A DNA stretch of 64,000 nt from Flexilinea flocculi (GTDB lineage Bacteria > Chloroflexota > Anaerolineae > Anaerolineales > Anaerolineaceae): contig NZ_DF968181.1 in NCBI RefSeq assembly GCF_001192795.1, forward strand, positions 772,342-836,341, written 5' to 3'. Made by a program: the position numbers and the translations under genes. This document shows, one piece after another, positions 35,811 through 45,441 of this stretch. The notes below the pieces were generated by a model, which saw only the letters and a program-made list of their open reading frames with translations, did not search any database and was not told the origin of the DNA. The stretch's first letter is position 1; each line of letters begins with the position of its first letter.

Positions 35811-38800
35811 ATGTTGTATCGTGATCTCGTTCAATTTACACCGATTGAAACAATCATCCAATTACGTGATGCCGAAAAAGAATCTACTGCAAAAAGCCTT
35901 GTGCAATCCTATGTCATATCCGATGCCATGGCGAACAAACTGATCGATATGGTTTTTCCGCAATTGCAGTTTGAACGCCCGCAAGACAACAAAGGTGTCT
36001 TAATCGTCGGTAATTACGGTACTGGGAAAAGTCACTTAATGTCTGTGATTTCCTCAATAGCAGAGAGAGCAGAGTTAAAAGATTGCCTTACCAATGAAAA
36101 GGTCAAGAATGCTTGCGGAAGTTTTGCGGGCAAGTTTAAAGTTATCCGCGTGGAGATAGGTAGCGTAACCCGTGGATTACGGGAAATCTTGCTGGATGAG
36201 ATCCAATCGGCACTCCATACCTGGGAGATTTCTTTTATATTTCCGTCAGCAGACCAGATTACCAATAATAAAACGTCCATCATTCAAGCAATGGCAGTAT
36301 TTCAAGAAAAATTTCCAGGGATGGGATTACTATTAGCAGTGGATGAACTGCTGGATTATTTGCGTACTCGTGAACAACATGCCTTGATACTCGACCTGGG
36401 ATTCTTACGGGAATTGGGTGAAGTAGCTGCATCCTGTCCCTTCCGGTTTATAGGCGGTTTACAGGAGACTTTGTTTGAAAACCCACGATTCAGTTTTGTG
36501 GCAGAACAGCTTCGCCGCGTCAAACACCGTTTTGAACCAATTGATATTGCCCGCGAAGATATTACCTATGTTGTTTCCCAACGTCTGCTCAAAAAGACCG
36601 ATGCGCAAAAAGCACGGATTACTGACCATTTGAGGACATTTGCCCCTTTATATAAAGCGATAGCTGATCGTTTGGATGAATTTGTGGACCTCTTCCCGAT
36701 TCATCCAGTATATGTGGAAACGTTTGAGAACCTGGCGATTGCAGAAAAACGTCAGGTTTTAAAAACATTCAGTACTGCGATTCGATCTGTATTGGATCAG
36801 GAAGTCCCCGCAGACCAGCCTGGATTAATTTCCTATGATCAGTATTGGAAGTTAATTCAAGACGATCCCAGTTTACGTAGTATTGATGATATCGCCCGCG
36901 TGATCCAGAAAAGCAATATCCTGGAGGGATTAATCCAAAATGCATACACTCGGCCTAACCTGAAGGATATGGCGATCCGCATTATCCGAGCATTGAGTGT
37001 GCAGCGGTTAACCACGAGCGATATTTTCGTTTCGTTTGGTGTGACAGCAGAAGGTTTACGCGATGGTTTGTGCCTTTTCCAACGTTTACCAGCTGAGATG
37101 AATAATGCGGACTTTTTGTTGGATCAGGTTCAGGTTGCTCTGAGAGAAATAATGAAGACTGTCCAGGGTCAATTCCTGTCTTATAATTCCGAAAACGGCC
37201 AATATTACCTGGATTTGAAAAAAGCGGTAGATTTTGATCAAAAAATCCATGAACGCGGTGATTTCATGGATAAGTCAGATATTAACATCTATTTTTATAA
37301 TGCCTTGCGCCAGGCTCTCAACCTGAGTGATACCACCTATCTGACCGGATATAGCATATGGTTTTATGAACTGCCCTGGTCAGATCATAAAGTGACCCGA
37401 CCAGGATATCTGTTCTTTGGACCTCCGGATGAGCGTACAACTGCCCAACCGCCCCGCGATTTTTATATTTACTTCCTTCCGCCATTTCAGAGCCGTACCT
37501 GTAATGATCAGAAGCTGCCCGATGAAGCGCTATTCTACCTTGCCGGATTGGATCATGAGTTTGAAGAAAAAATCCGACTTTATGCCGGCGCGCGGGCTAT
37601 GGCCAATGAATCCACAGAATATCGGACAGAATATGCCAACAAAGCTGATACCAATTTCCGCAGCCTGATGCATTGGTTGCAAACGCATTTGGTCGAAAAA
37701 CTGCATGTTATTTATCAGGGCGTTGACGAGCCCATTTACTCCGTCCTCACGCGCATGCGTGGCACAGCCAGCACAAATATTGAGGAGTTAATCCGCCTGA
37801 TTTCTTCTCACTTATTCTCCTCAGAATTTGAAGATCGCTACCCGGACTATCCCAGATTTAATCGATTGAGCCAACCGGTGACCGAAACTGCACGCGCCAA
37901 CAGCGCCATGGAAGCCATTCGCTGCCTGTGCGGACGTACTTCAAATTTAGGCTCCGGTGTTTTGGAAGGCTTGGGCATTCTGGATGGGCAAGGCAGTATT
38001 CATCCGTATGATTCCCCCTATAGTGAGTATTTTCTAAAGCTGCTCAATGATAAACCCGATGGTCAGGTGATCAACCGCGGTGAAGTGATTGACCTGGTAT
38101 CCGGCGGAATTCAACCGGTGGAAAAAGATTTGAAATTCAATCTGGAACCCGAATGGGTTTCTGTCATTTTGCTCTCTCTGGTCTATAATGGCGATATTGT
38201 GCTCAGTCTGGATGGTCGTGAAGAACTGGATGCCGGCTCGTTGGAACGTGCTATGACCCGCTCGATGATCGATATCACCAACTTCCGTTTCTTCAAACGC
38301 CCTCGCACGTTACCCATTAACCTATGGATTCTGATTTTTGAGGGACTGGGTTTACAACCTGGTCTCATACGCGATGAAAACACGCGCGAAAACGCGGTGA
38401 CCGAACTACAACGGTTGGTTCATGCAGAATTGGAGATGGTAGTAAAGCTGCAAAACCGGTTGGAACAGGGTATACAGCTATGGAACACGCCGATTTTTAC
38501 GGATCGGTTGACTTTTGTAGTCGAGCAAGGCACGGTGGTGGGTAGTGATGCTCCGGAATTCTCGCTATCCACCTTGGACCTTTTACCCGGCTTGCGCGGA
38601 TATAAACAATTTTTAGAAGAATTGAGCAAATACACGATTGTTGGAAAATTGCGGAATCTGCGTTATACCTCCGGGCAAATTCAGGAAAATTTGAATGATC
38701 GGCAAAGTATGCAGCGGGCGAGCCAGTTATTAGATGCGGTCATGCAAATCCAACCGTACACATCCTACCTGGCCGAAGCTCAGGCTAACCTGCCGGAAGA

Positions 38801-39587
38801 CCATGAATGGTCCCATCACGCCCGCCAAGTTCAGAAGGATACGCTGGACTCAATCCGGCGGTTGGGAAAAGGCAGCGCGGCTTTTGATCAACAGGCTATT
38901 CTGCGGGACCTGGCTCAACTGAAGCAAGAATATATTGCGGTATATAGCGACCTGCACCGTAAATCAGTACTCACAGCCAGCGGGGACGATTTACGCCAGC
39001 GTCTTTATCGGGATGCGCGTTTTGAATCCATGCGTGCACTATCCGCCATTGAGTTGCTGACGCGCAGCGGTGATTTTGAATTCTGGAAGCAGCAGCTCAC
39101 CGGGTTGGTTTCATGCCGCGAGTTTCACGAAGGTGTGTTGACTGATTCACCCACCTGTCCTTACTGTCATCTACGACCGGCGCAGCAACGCACGGCAGCC
39201 AATTCAGATGCCCTGGTTCACCTGCTGGACGCCAAGTTGAGCGACCTGCTTAAAAATTGGCGCAAAGCGCTGTGCGACAACCTGAACAGCGATACCGCCC
39301 AGCACAGCCTGGAAGCTATGTCGTCAGCCGAGCGCAAACCAGTCGAAGCATTCTTGCAGCAAGGCGATGACGCAGAAGGTTTACCGTCCAAATTTATTCC
39401 GTCAGCAATCCAGGCTTTGCGGGGGATACAGACTGTGACTTTGGCAGTTGATTCTTTGCTGCAGGCATTAAAAAATGGCGGACTTCCCTGCACACGCGAA
39501 GAACTGCAAAATCGTTTCAAGCAGTATTTGGACCAGCAGATGCGCGGCCATGATGCCGGTAATACACGCCTGACTCTGGACCAATAA
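35811..39587 (+). CDS. brxC: BREX type 3-like BrxC ATPase (DUF6079-type)
   Basis: A 1258-residue protein with Walker A GNYGTGKSHLM (about residues 67-77) and a Walker B-like LLLAVDELLDYL (about 178-189), then a long helical region. CPYCHLRP near residue 1126 forms a zinc-knuckle-like pair. Length and motifs fit the large ATPase of BREX type 3, one of the two signature components with PglZ. It is thought to act with PglX and PglZ in blocking phage replication. AAGGAG precedes the ATG. It is more GC-rich than the surrounding genome, consistent with acquisition as a block. Confidence 0.82.
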   Translation: MLYRDLVQFTPIETIIQLRDAEKESTAKSLVQSYVISDAMANKLIDMVFPQLQFERPQDNKGVLIVGNYGTGKSHLMSVISSIAERAELKDCLTNEKVKNACGSFAGKFKVIRVEIGSVTRGLREILLDEIQSALHTWEISFIFPSADQITNNKTSIIQAMAVFQEKFPGMGLLLAVDELLDYLRTREQHALILDLGFLRELGEVAASCPFRFIGGLQETLFENPRFSFVAEQLRRVKHRFEPIDIAREDITYVVSQRLLKKTDAQKARITDHLRTFAPLYKAIADRLDEFVDLFPIHPVYVETFENLAIAEKRQVLKTFSTAIRSVLDQEVPADQPGLISYDQYWKLIQDDPSLRSIDDIARVIQKSNILEGLIQNAYTRPNLKDMAIRIIRALSVQRLTTSDIFVSFGVTAEGLRDGLCLFQRLPAEMNNADFLLDQVQVALREIMKTVQGQFLSYNSENGQYYLDLKKAVDFDQKIHERGDFMDKSDINIYFYNALRQALNLSDTTYLTGYSIWFYELPWSDHKVTRPGYLFFGPPDERTTAQPPRDFYIYFLPPFQSRTCNDQKLPDEALFYLAGLDHEFEEKIRLYAGARAMANESTEYRTEYANKADTNFRSLMHWLQTHLVEKLHVIYQGVDEPIYSVLTRMRGTASTNIEELIRLISSHLFSSEFEDRYPDYPRFNRLSQPVTETARANSAMEAIRCLCGRTSNLGSGVLEGLGILDGQGSIHPYDSPYSEYFLKLLNDKPDGQVINRGEVIDLVSGGIQPVEKDLKFNLEPEWVSVILLSLVYNGDIVLSLDGREELDAGSLERAMTRSMIDITNFRFFKRPRTLPINLWILIFEGLGLQPGLIRDENTRENAVTELQRLVHAELEMVVKLQNRLEQGIQLWNTPIFTDRLTFVVEQGTVVGSDAPEFSLSTLDLLPGLRGYKQFLEELSKYTIVGKLRNLRYTSGQIQENLNDRQSMQRASQLLDAVMQIQPYTSYLAEAQANLPEDHEWSHHARQVQKDTLDSIRRLGKGSAAFDQQAILRDLAQLKQEYIAVYSDLHRKSVLTASGDDLRQRLYRDARFESMRALSAIELLTRSGDFEFWKQQLTGLVSCREFHEGVLTDSPTCPYCHLRPAQQRTAANSDALVHLLDAKLSDLLKNWRKALCDNLNSDTAQHSLEAMSSAERKPVEAFLQQGDDAEGLPSKFIPSAIQALRGIQTVTLAVDSLLQALKNGGLPCTREELQNRFKQYLDQQMRGHDAGNTRLTLDQ

Positions 39588-39619
39588 TTCCATAATGCCA
39601 GATGGGAGTAATTGGAAAC

Positions 39620-39715
39620 GAACATCCTCGCAATGGGGGATCTCACGAGCGACTCATCCTGGACTTGGGTTTCATGATTCAGCGCCGTATCTCAGCGATG
39701 AATAGGACAAGCTGC
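39620..39715 (-). ncRNA. Diverged copy of the 27.5 kb candidate ncRNA
   Basis: Over about 85 positions this aligns almost without gaps to 27505-27590; shared landmarks on the plus strand are GGATCT, GAG..CTC, CCTGG, TTTCA and CGCCG.AT.TCAGCG. It lacks a good promoter, and its terminator hairpin and U-tract are weak, so it may be a decayed or silent copy. It sits between brxC and a foldback element. Confidence 0.45.
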
Positions 39716-39723
39716 GAGTAATA

Positions 39724-39848
39724 GCAGTAATTCGAAATTTGGAAAAACTTTTTGAGTGAAGAGAGAAAATTTGTTGTTGTGTTGGTTTTGCGCGGAGCGC
39801 AAAACCAACACAACAACAATTAATCTTTCTCATAATTCGAATTGCTGG
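39724..39848. repeat. Foldback element, family 1, complete, inside the BREX locus (copy 8)
   Basis: Ends GCAGTAATTCGAAATTT (39724-39740) and CATAATTCGAATTGCTGG (39831-39848). The central palindrome 39771-39819 is perfect: 23-base arms beginning TTGTTGTTGTGTTGG and reaching TTTTGCGC around GGA. It separates brxC from pglX and would form a very stable hairpin in the operon transcript. Confidence 0.9.
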
Positions 39849-39942
39849 AGTAATGAGGGATCATCTGAGTCAGCTCCCGTTTTGGGATTATCATTACTGT
39901 TCAACTGCATTGAGCTATCATGGACTTATCAGAGGAATTGTT

Positions 39943-42639
39943 ATGACCGAATATCAACCCGAATTGATACCCCCGAAAAACTCCGCTCTAACACCTGAAG
40001 AGCAGACCAAATGCGAGGAATACCGCCAACGGCTGGCTGCATACCTGAAAGATCCCGCTTTCCGCGCCATTGAAGGTTTCCCCATCGGAACGGACGAGGA
40101 TATCCTTGCGCTTTCGGATCCGCCCTACTACACCGCCTGCCCCAATCCCTTCCTTCTGGAGATTCTTTCCCAGTGGCAGCAGGAACGCGAAGAAATACGC
40201 AGCAAACTCGGGTTGAAAGAAGAAAAATACCAGCGCGAGCCATTTGCGGCGGATGTCAGCGAAGGCAAGAATGACCCGATCTACAACGCCCATTCCTATC
40301 ACACCAAGGTGCCGCACAAAGCCATCATGCGCTATATTTTGCATTACACCGACCCGGGAGATATTGTCTTTGACGGCTTTTGCGGCACGGGTATGACTGG
40401 TGTAGCGGCACAACTATGCGGTGATAAGAAAACCGTGGAGAGCTTAGGCTACCGTGTGGATGATCAAGGCGTGATCTGGGAAGGCGAGAAAGTCATCTCG
40501 CGTCTGGGCGCGCGCAAGGCCGTGTTGAACGATCTTTCCCCTGCCGCCACTTTCATTGCCTACAACTACAACACCCCCGTCGATGCGGTTGCCTTCGAGC
40601 ACGAAGCCAGGCGCATTTTATGCGAAGTGGAACAGGAATGCGGCTGGATGTACGAGACCTGGCATCCCAACTGTGACGATCCAAATCGGGTGAAAGGTAA
40701 GATTAACTATACTGTCTGGTCAGATATATTCGTTTGCCCAAATTGCGGGCAAGAGATGGCTTTCTGGGATGAAACAACAAATCCATCGACTGGAGTTGTT
40801 ACTGATACATGGAGTTGTCCTAGATGTTCTTCTTTACTCGGAAAAAATCCCAGTAAAGAGTGTGGAGCATTGAAAGCTGAATATGCCTGGACTACTTTCC
40901 TTGATAAAGAAACCAATAATACAGTACGCCAAGTAAAGCAGGTTCCTGTGCTGATCAGTTATCACGTGGGAAAGAAGAGATTCGAGAAGAAACCTGACAA
41001 TTATGACCTGGAAATTATAGATAAAATTAGCAACCAAAAAATCCCCTATGGAATACCGACCGAAAGAATGCCTGAGGGCTCAGAGAGCCGACGTAATGAT
41101 GACACAGGATTGACGCATGTTCATCATTATTATTCTAGGCGCAATTTATGGATTCTCGCAAAAATACAGGATTCTATATTTAAGAAGAATACTACTGAAC
41201 GAGTGAAACACTATTTAGAAATTTGGTTTACTTCTTCACAATCGCGACTACACAAGTTGAATCGATATATGTTTGAACATCATAGGCACGTTGGCCCATT
41301 ATCTGGAACACTGTACGTTAGTTCTACACCAGTAGAAATTTCGCCTTTTTATTTTGTTAATGAAAAACTAGAGGATCACCTTTCTGTACAAATTCCACAT
41401 AACAAGAAGGTAATTTCGACTAATTCATCTACAAGGTTGAAGATTCCAGAAGAATCCATTGACTATATTTTTGTTGATCCGCCATTTGGTTCCAATCTTA
41501 ATTACTCTGAATTAAATTTCCTCATAGAATCTTGGATAAAGGTGATTACTAATTCCCATGAAGAAGCCATAATTAACAAATATACGCATAAACTAATTCC
41601 TCAGTATGCTGAATTGATGACATCCTGCTTTTCAGAGTTTATAAGAATCCTTAAATCGGGAGGGTGGATAACCGTCGAATTTCATAATTCCCAAAACCAG
41701 ATTTGGAATGTAATTCAAGAATCTCTTCAAAAGGCGTATTTCATAGTAGCGGATGTTCGTGTTCTCGACAAACAAAAGGGAACAACAAAACAATTATCTA
41801 CAACTGGTGCTGTCAAACAAGATCTTATCATCTCAGCTTATAAACCCAATGGTAACCTGGAAGAATGTTTCAAACTGAAAGCTGGAACGGAAGACGGTGC
41901 ATGGGAGTTCGTACGATACCACCTTGGTAAACTCCCTGTTACTAACGAATCCAACGGTGTCCCGGCGGTCAATGCTGAACGCCAGGCATTTTTGCTCTTT
42001 GATCGAATGGTAGCATTTCATGTGCAGCGCGGGGTTATGGTGCCGTTGTCAGCGCTCGAGTTCTACGCCGGCTTGGAGCAGCGCTTCACCCGCCGCGACG
42101 GGATGTATTTCCTCCCTGACCAGGTGGCCGAATACGACCGCGCCATGCTCAACGCGAAAAAACCGGTGCAGCTCACCCTGTTCGTCAATGATGAGAAGAC
42201 AGCCATCACCTGGCTACATCAACAGCTTGATTCAGATTCTGGTGGTGAGCCCAAGACCCAGGGCGACCTGACCAACGACTTCAACCGCGTGATGAACCGC
42301 GCCAAACACGAGCAGCCGCTGGAATTGATTGAAATACTGAAACAAAACTTCCTGCAAGATACAGAAGGCAAATGGTATGTACCGGATCATAATAAAGCCA
42401 GCGATCTGGAGAAGGTGCGCCAGCGTGCCTTGTTGAAAGAATTCAAAGAATATACCGAAAGCACCGGTCGACTGAAAGTCTTTCGCAGTGAAGCGGTGCG
42501 TGCTGGCTTTGCCGCTTGTTTCAAGCGTCAGGACTATCAAGTGATCGTCAGGATTGCTGAGCGCCTGCCAGAAGATGTGCTGCGTGAAGATCCGGATCTG
42601 CTGATGTATTACGACAGTGCGCAATTGAGAAAAGGATAG
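39943..42639 (+). CDS. pglX: PglX-like DNA methyltransferase of the BREX type 3-like system
   Basis: About 898 residues starting at the ATG at 39943 (AGAGGAA upstream; the frame from 39853 runs through repeat-like sequence). SAM motif I is DGFCGTGMTG (about residues 144-153). A zinc finger CPNCG...CPRC spans about 265-295, catalytic motif IV is DPPFGSN (about 514), and a C-terminal helical part follows from about 680. This suits an amino-methyltransferase that marks host DNA. The central third (about 40690-41900) is clearly more AT-rich than both ends, suggesting recombination that swapped the target-recognition part. Confidence 0.8.
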   Translation: MTEYQPELIPPKNSALTPEEQTKCEEYRQRLAAYLKDPAFRAIEGFPIGTDEDILALSDPPYYTACPNPFLLEILSQWQQEREEIRSKLGLKEEKYQREPFAADVSEGKNDPIYNAHSYHTKVPHKAIMRYILHYTDPGDIVFDGFCGTGMTGVAAQLCGDKKTVESLGYRVDDQGVIWEGEKVISRLGARKAVLNDLSPAATFIAYNYNTPVDAVAFEHEARRILCEVEQECGWMYETWHPNCDDPNRVKGKINYTVWSDIFVCPNCGQEMAFWDETTNPSTGVVTDTWSCPRCSSLLGKNPSKECGALKAEYAWTTFLDKETNNTVRQVKQVPVLISYHVGKKRFEKKPDNYDLEIIDKISNQKIPYGIPTERMPEGSESRRNDDTGLTHVHHYYSRRNLWILAKIQDSIFKKNTTERVKHYLEIWFTSSQSRLHKLNRYMFEHHRHVGPLSGTLYVSSTPVEISPFYFVNEKLEDHLSVQIPHNKKVISTNSSTRLKIPEESIDYIFVDPPFGSNLNYSELNFLIESWIKVITNSHEEAIINKYTHKLIPQYAELMTSCFSEFIRILKSGGWITVEFHNSQNQIWNVIQESLQKAYFIVADVRVLDKQKGTTKQLSTTGAVKQDLIISAYKPNGNLEECFKLKAGTEDGAWEFVRYHLGKLPVTNESNGVPAVNAERQAFLLFDRMVAFHVQRGVMVPLSALEFYAGLEQRFTRRDGMYFLPDQVAEYDRAMLNAKKPVQLTLFVNDEKTAITWLHQQLDSDSGGEPKTQGDLTNDFNRVMNRAKHEQPLELIEILKQNFLQDTEGKWYVPDHNKASDLEKVRQRALLKEFKEYTESTGRLKVFRSEAVRAGFAACFKRQDYQVIVRIAERLPEDVLREDPDLLMYYDSAQLRKG

Positions 42640-42703
42640 AAATTGGCAAAAATGAGGAAACAAATCGTTTTAATAAACCAACAACAAATTACTGAAACCT
42701 CAT

Positions 42704-42732
42704 TTGACATTTCAAATGATTCATGCTATAAA
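42704..42732 (+). promoter_or_regulatory. Sigma-70 promoter of the NYN-domain gene
   Basis: TTGACA (42704-42709), 17-bp spacer, TATAAA (42727-42732), giving this gene its own transcription inside the BREX locus. Confidence 0.75.
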
Positions 42733-42741
42733 AGAAACACA

Positions 42742-42806
42742 TCCCCCCTGTTCCTTCGGGGGCAGGGTGCGAGGCGGCTGATACCCGCCTCTGCTTATTT
42801 AAGCAG
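42742..42806 (+). promoter_or_regulatory. Structured leader of the NYN-domain gene
   Basis: Three successive hairpins: a CCCCC / GGGGG stem (42743-42762), GAGGCGG / CCGCCTC (42771-42791) and CTGCTTA / TAAGCAG (42791-42806). The last arm runs into the Shine-Dalgarno AGGAG, so translation could be partly occluded. Confidence 0.55.
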
Positions 42807-42821
42807 GAGAAATCAATAAAT

Positions 42822-43466
42822 ATGGCAGGGGAAAATCCGATTCCATCTTATGTTTATGTAGATGGATTTAATTTGTATTATGGAGCTGTTAAGAATACCG
42901 CAAATAAATGGCTGGATATCCAAAAAATGGTCCAGTTGATTCTTCCAATAAACCAGATTAAAAAAATTAAGTACTTCACTGCAGTGGTCAGCGCTCGGCA
43001 GCAAGATCCTGAACAACCACTGCGCCAGCAAATGTATCTTCGTGCGTTGAGGACAATTCCCAATTTGGAGATCATATTTGGCCATTTTTTGACACACCCG
43101 GTCAGGTTGCCATTGGCAAATCCTGTAGCAGGGCAAAAAACCTATGCAGAAGTCATCAAAACCGAATAAAAGGGATCCGATGTAAATATTGCCACGCATC
43201 TTCTGCACGATGGATATCAAGGCGCTTATGGTGTGGCAATTGTGATTAGTAACGATTCCGACTTGGTTGAGGCAATTAAAATCGTTCGGAATGAGCTGAA
43301 TAAAGGAGTGATCGTACTCAATCCCCACCCCAATTCTCCAAGCCAAGAGTTAAAACGTACAGCAACTTTTGTAAAAGATATTCGGCAGGGCGTTCTGGCG
43401 GCCAGTCAATTCCCAAATACCCTGCAAGATAAAAATGGTACATTTACAAAACCAGCAAGCTGGTAG
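42822..43466 (+). pseudogene. NYN-domain (PIN-like) nuclease gene with one in-frame stop codon
   Basis: One frame of about 214 codons encodes a typical NYN protein: VYVDGFNLYYGAV near residue 11 (acidic metal site), the mid-protein KGSDVNIATHLL, and VISNDSDLVEAI near residue 140. A single TAA at 43167-43169 interrupts it at the place where the family usually has glutamate (KTE-stop-KGSDVN). Reading continues in the same frame to the stop at 43464-43466, so one base change explains it; no frameshift is needed. It may be a recent pseudogene, a readthrough gene or a sequencing error. It occupies the usual BREX-3 helicase slot and has its own promoter. Confidence 0.8.
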
Positions 43467-43473
43467 ATGAAGT

Positions 43474-45441
43474 ATGAATGATGATCTATTAAAATATTTT
43501 CCTTCCCAAACGCACCCGCTTACTCTGGTTAGCGACCCGGATCGCTTGCTGGCCGGTGAAGCGCTGATGGCAGAATTGACGCGGCGTGGATTTCAGGTTA
43601 TCCAGGAAGATGACCCGGTACTCCTGCGTCACTGCATCGAGGAAGTGCGGCCGTTTACACTGGATCACCCGATCATCTTAACGACCGCTGGCTCATTGGA
43701 AGACCTGCCGTATGACCTTTATCAGTGCGCTTATCGGATCAACGTATCGCTGCATCAGTTTTTTCCCAACCTGGCTTATCCGGTCCTGCAAACGTTACGT
43801 CCTGACCAAATTGAGATACTTGAAACATGCCAACAACCAAATCAGCTATTGAGCCGACGAAAAACAATCGAATTCCTTCTCCACACGGTTTTTCATGCTG
43901 ATCCGGCTGCATTCCGTCAACCTCATGTATTGATTGCATGGCTGGTTGACTATCACCATCAATTCTCCCCGCTTCCGGATCTGCTACGAAACAGTCTGGT
44001 CGATCGCTTGAATGGTTATTCCGATTATCAAGCGTGGAATATCGATGTATTGATCCGGGATGCGCAGGCATTCCAGCGCTTTATCCAGCATGAATGGCAG
44101 AAATCGATTGATCAATCCATTTCAGGCAAACAGATTAACGAACCGCAAACCGCGTATTCTATCCCCTTTTCAAACGACTCGCAGTTACAGGACCTGGTGC
44201 CTGGTCTGGTTCGTCGCGGAACCATCCAGCCTTTACAGATTGAAGAACAAGCCGGCTTGCCTACATGGGCTCGTCCTGGGGTTATGTTCGTTGACGGGCG
44301 CCTTCAACGGTTGTCAATGCTGCTGGAAAACACCCAACAACAGGTCCGCGCTATCCAGGCGGGTGGGCAAGCAGGGTGGAACGTTTGGAAGGGACTGGCG
44401 CTGACCTGGGCTGAACTCAGCAGCGCGATAATGCAAACCGATCTTGCTGCCAATTCTGAACAAGAAGAAGCCTATCGGAGTATTTTGCGGGATATGGATC
44501 CGCTTTTTACAGTATGGCTCCGGAATAATTACGCTGCTTTGGGTGCACAGCGTTTGCCAACCCCTCACCACGTGCATCATATTCCTCACTATCTGGCATA
44601 CCTTCGCAATTCTGGCAGTCTGGATAAAGTGGTACTGCTGATCCTGGACGGATTATCTCTAACGGATTGGCAGGTGGTTTCTGCCGCATGGAGTCAGCGC
44701 CATACAGATTGGAAGATGCGAACCAATCTCGTGTTTTCGCAGATTCCGACTATTACTTCCATTTCCAGATATGCCATGATTTCAGGCCTGCGGCTGACTG
44801 ATTTTGCAGAGGATATCAATCACTGTGTTTCCGAAGCACGAGCCTGGGAATTGTTTTGGTCGAGAGAAGGTATCGCTGAAGCTGCCTGTAAGCTGTTGCC
44901 GCTGTATTATGATCGGCAGATCGATCAATTGCCGGAATTGCAGGATCCACGGGTGAATTTTTGGTGTTTAATTGACGATACGCTCGATAGACTGGCGCAC
45001 CATGCCACCCTTGGTGCTGCTGATCAGCTATCTTCCCTTCGCCTGTGGCTTGATCCAATGCACTGTACAAATTCGCTGCCGCTTGAAACACAACTCGATG
45101 CATATCTGGATCAAGGATATGCGTTGTTTATTGCCAGCGATCACGGACATGTAGAGGCAGTTGGCGTGGGGCAACCCTCGGAAGGTTTGGTGGCACAGAC
45201 ACGAGGAAAACGCGTGCGCCTCTATCAAGACCGATTGGCTGCCTTGCGTGTTCAGGCTGATTTCCCGGACACTATTGCATGGACGGATGACGGTCTTTTG
45301 CCTGACCAAATGATCGCATTAATGCCGAAGGGACGGGATGCCTTTGCTCTCAATGGAGAGGTCGTCGTTACGCATGGCGGCATTTCAATCGATGAAGTCA
45401 TCGTTCCATTCATTCAAATTACAAAAGAAAGCAACCTATGA
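43474..45441 (+). CDS. pglZ: PglZ phosphatase-family protein of the BREX type 3-like system
   Basis: A 655-residue alkaline phosphatase-superfamily protein. The N-terminal region is helical and uncharacterised. Metal-binding elements appear in the second half: VVLLILDGLSLTDW (about residues 387-400) and FIASDHGHVEAVG (about 550-562). PglZ is a core protein of all BREX types, and this length suits type 3. It begins 7 bases after the NYN gene stop without an obvious strong RBS (AGATGAAGT) and overlaps the next gene by 4 bases. Confidence 0.85.
   Translation: MNDDLLKYFPSQTHPLTLVSDPDRLLAGEALMAELTRRGFQVIQEDDPVLLRHCIEEVRPFTLDHPIILTTAGSLEDLPYDLYQCAYRINVSLHQFFPNLAYPVLQTLRPDQIEILETCQQPNQLLSRRKTIEFLLHTVFHADPAAFRQPHVLIAWLVDYHHQFSPLPDLLRNSLVDRLNGYSDYQAWNIDVLIRDAQAFQRFIQHEWQKSIDQSISGKQINEPQTAYSIPFSNDSQLQDLVPGLVRRGTIQPLQIEEQAGLPTWARPGVMFVDGRLQRLSMLLENTQQQVRAIQAGGQAGWNVWKGLALTWAELSSAIMQTDLAANSEQEEAYRSILRDMDPLFTVWLRNNYAALGAQRLPTPHHVHHIPHYLAYLRNSGSLDKVVLLILDGLSLTDWQVVSAAWSQRHTDWKMRTNLVFSQIPTITSISRYAMISGLRLTDFAEDINHCVSEARAWELFWSREGIAEAACKLLPLYYDRQIDQLPELQDPRVNFWCLIDDTLDRLAHHATLGAADQLSSLRLWLDPMHCTNSLPLETQLDAYLDQGYALFIASDHGHVEAVGVGQPSEGLVAQTRGKRVRLYQDRLAALRVQADFPDTIAWTDDGLLPDQMIALMPKGRDAFALNGEVVVTHGGISIDEVIVPFIQITKESNL

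Noticed and set aside
39853-39942. N-terminal 30-residue extension of PglX
   Set aside because: The extension lies in repeat- and RNA-like sequence without an RBS; AGAGGAA before the ATG at 39943 marks the better start.
42742-42806. Possible self-cleaving ribozyme in the NYN leader (CTGATA near a stem)
   Set aside because: The hammerhead core needs CTGATGA and GAAA in register; neither is complete.
43233-43466. Separate 77-aa gene downstream of the NYN N-terminal part
   Set aside because: It is in the same frame as the upstream part and completes the NYN domain; it is the continuation past one stop codon.
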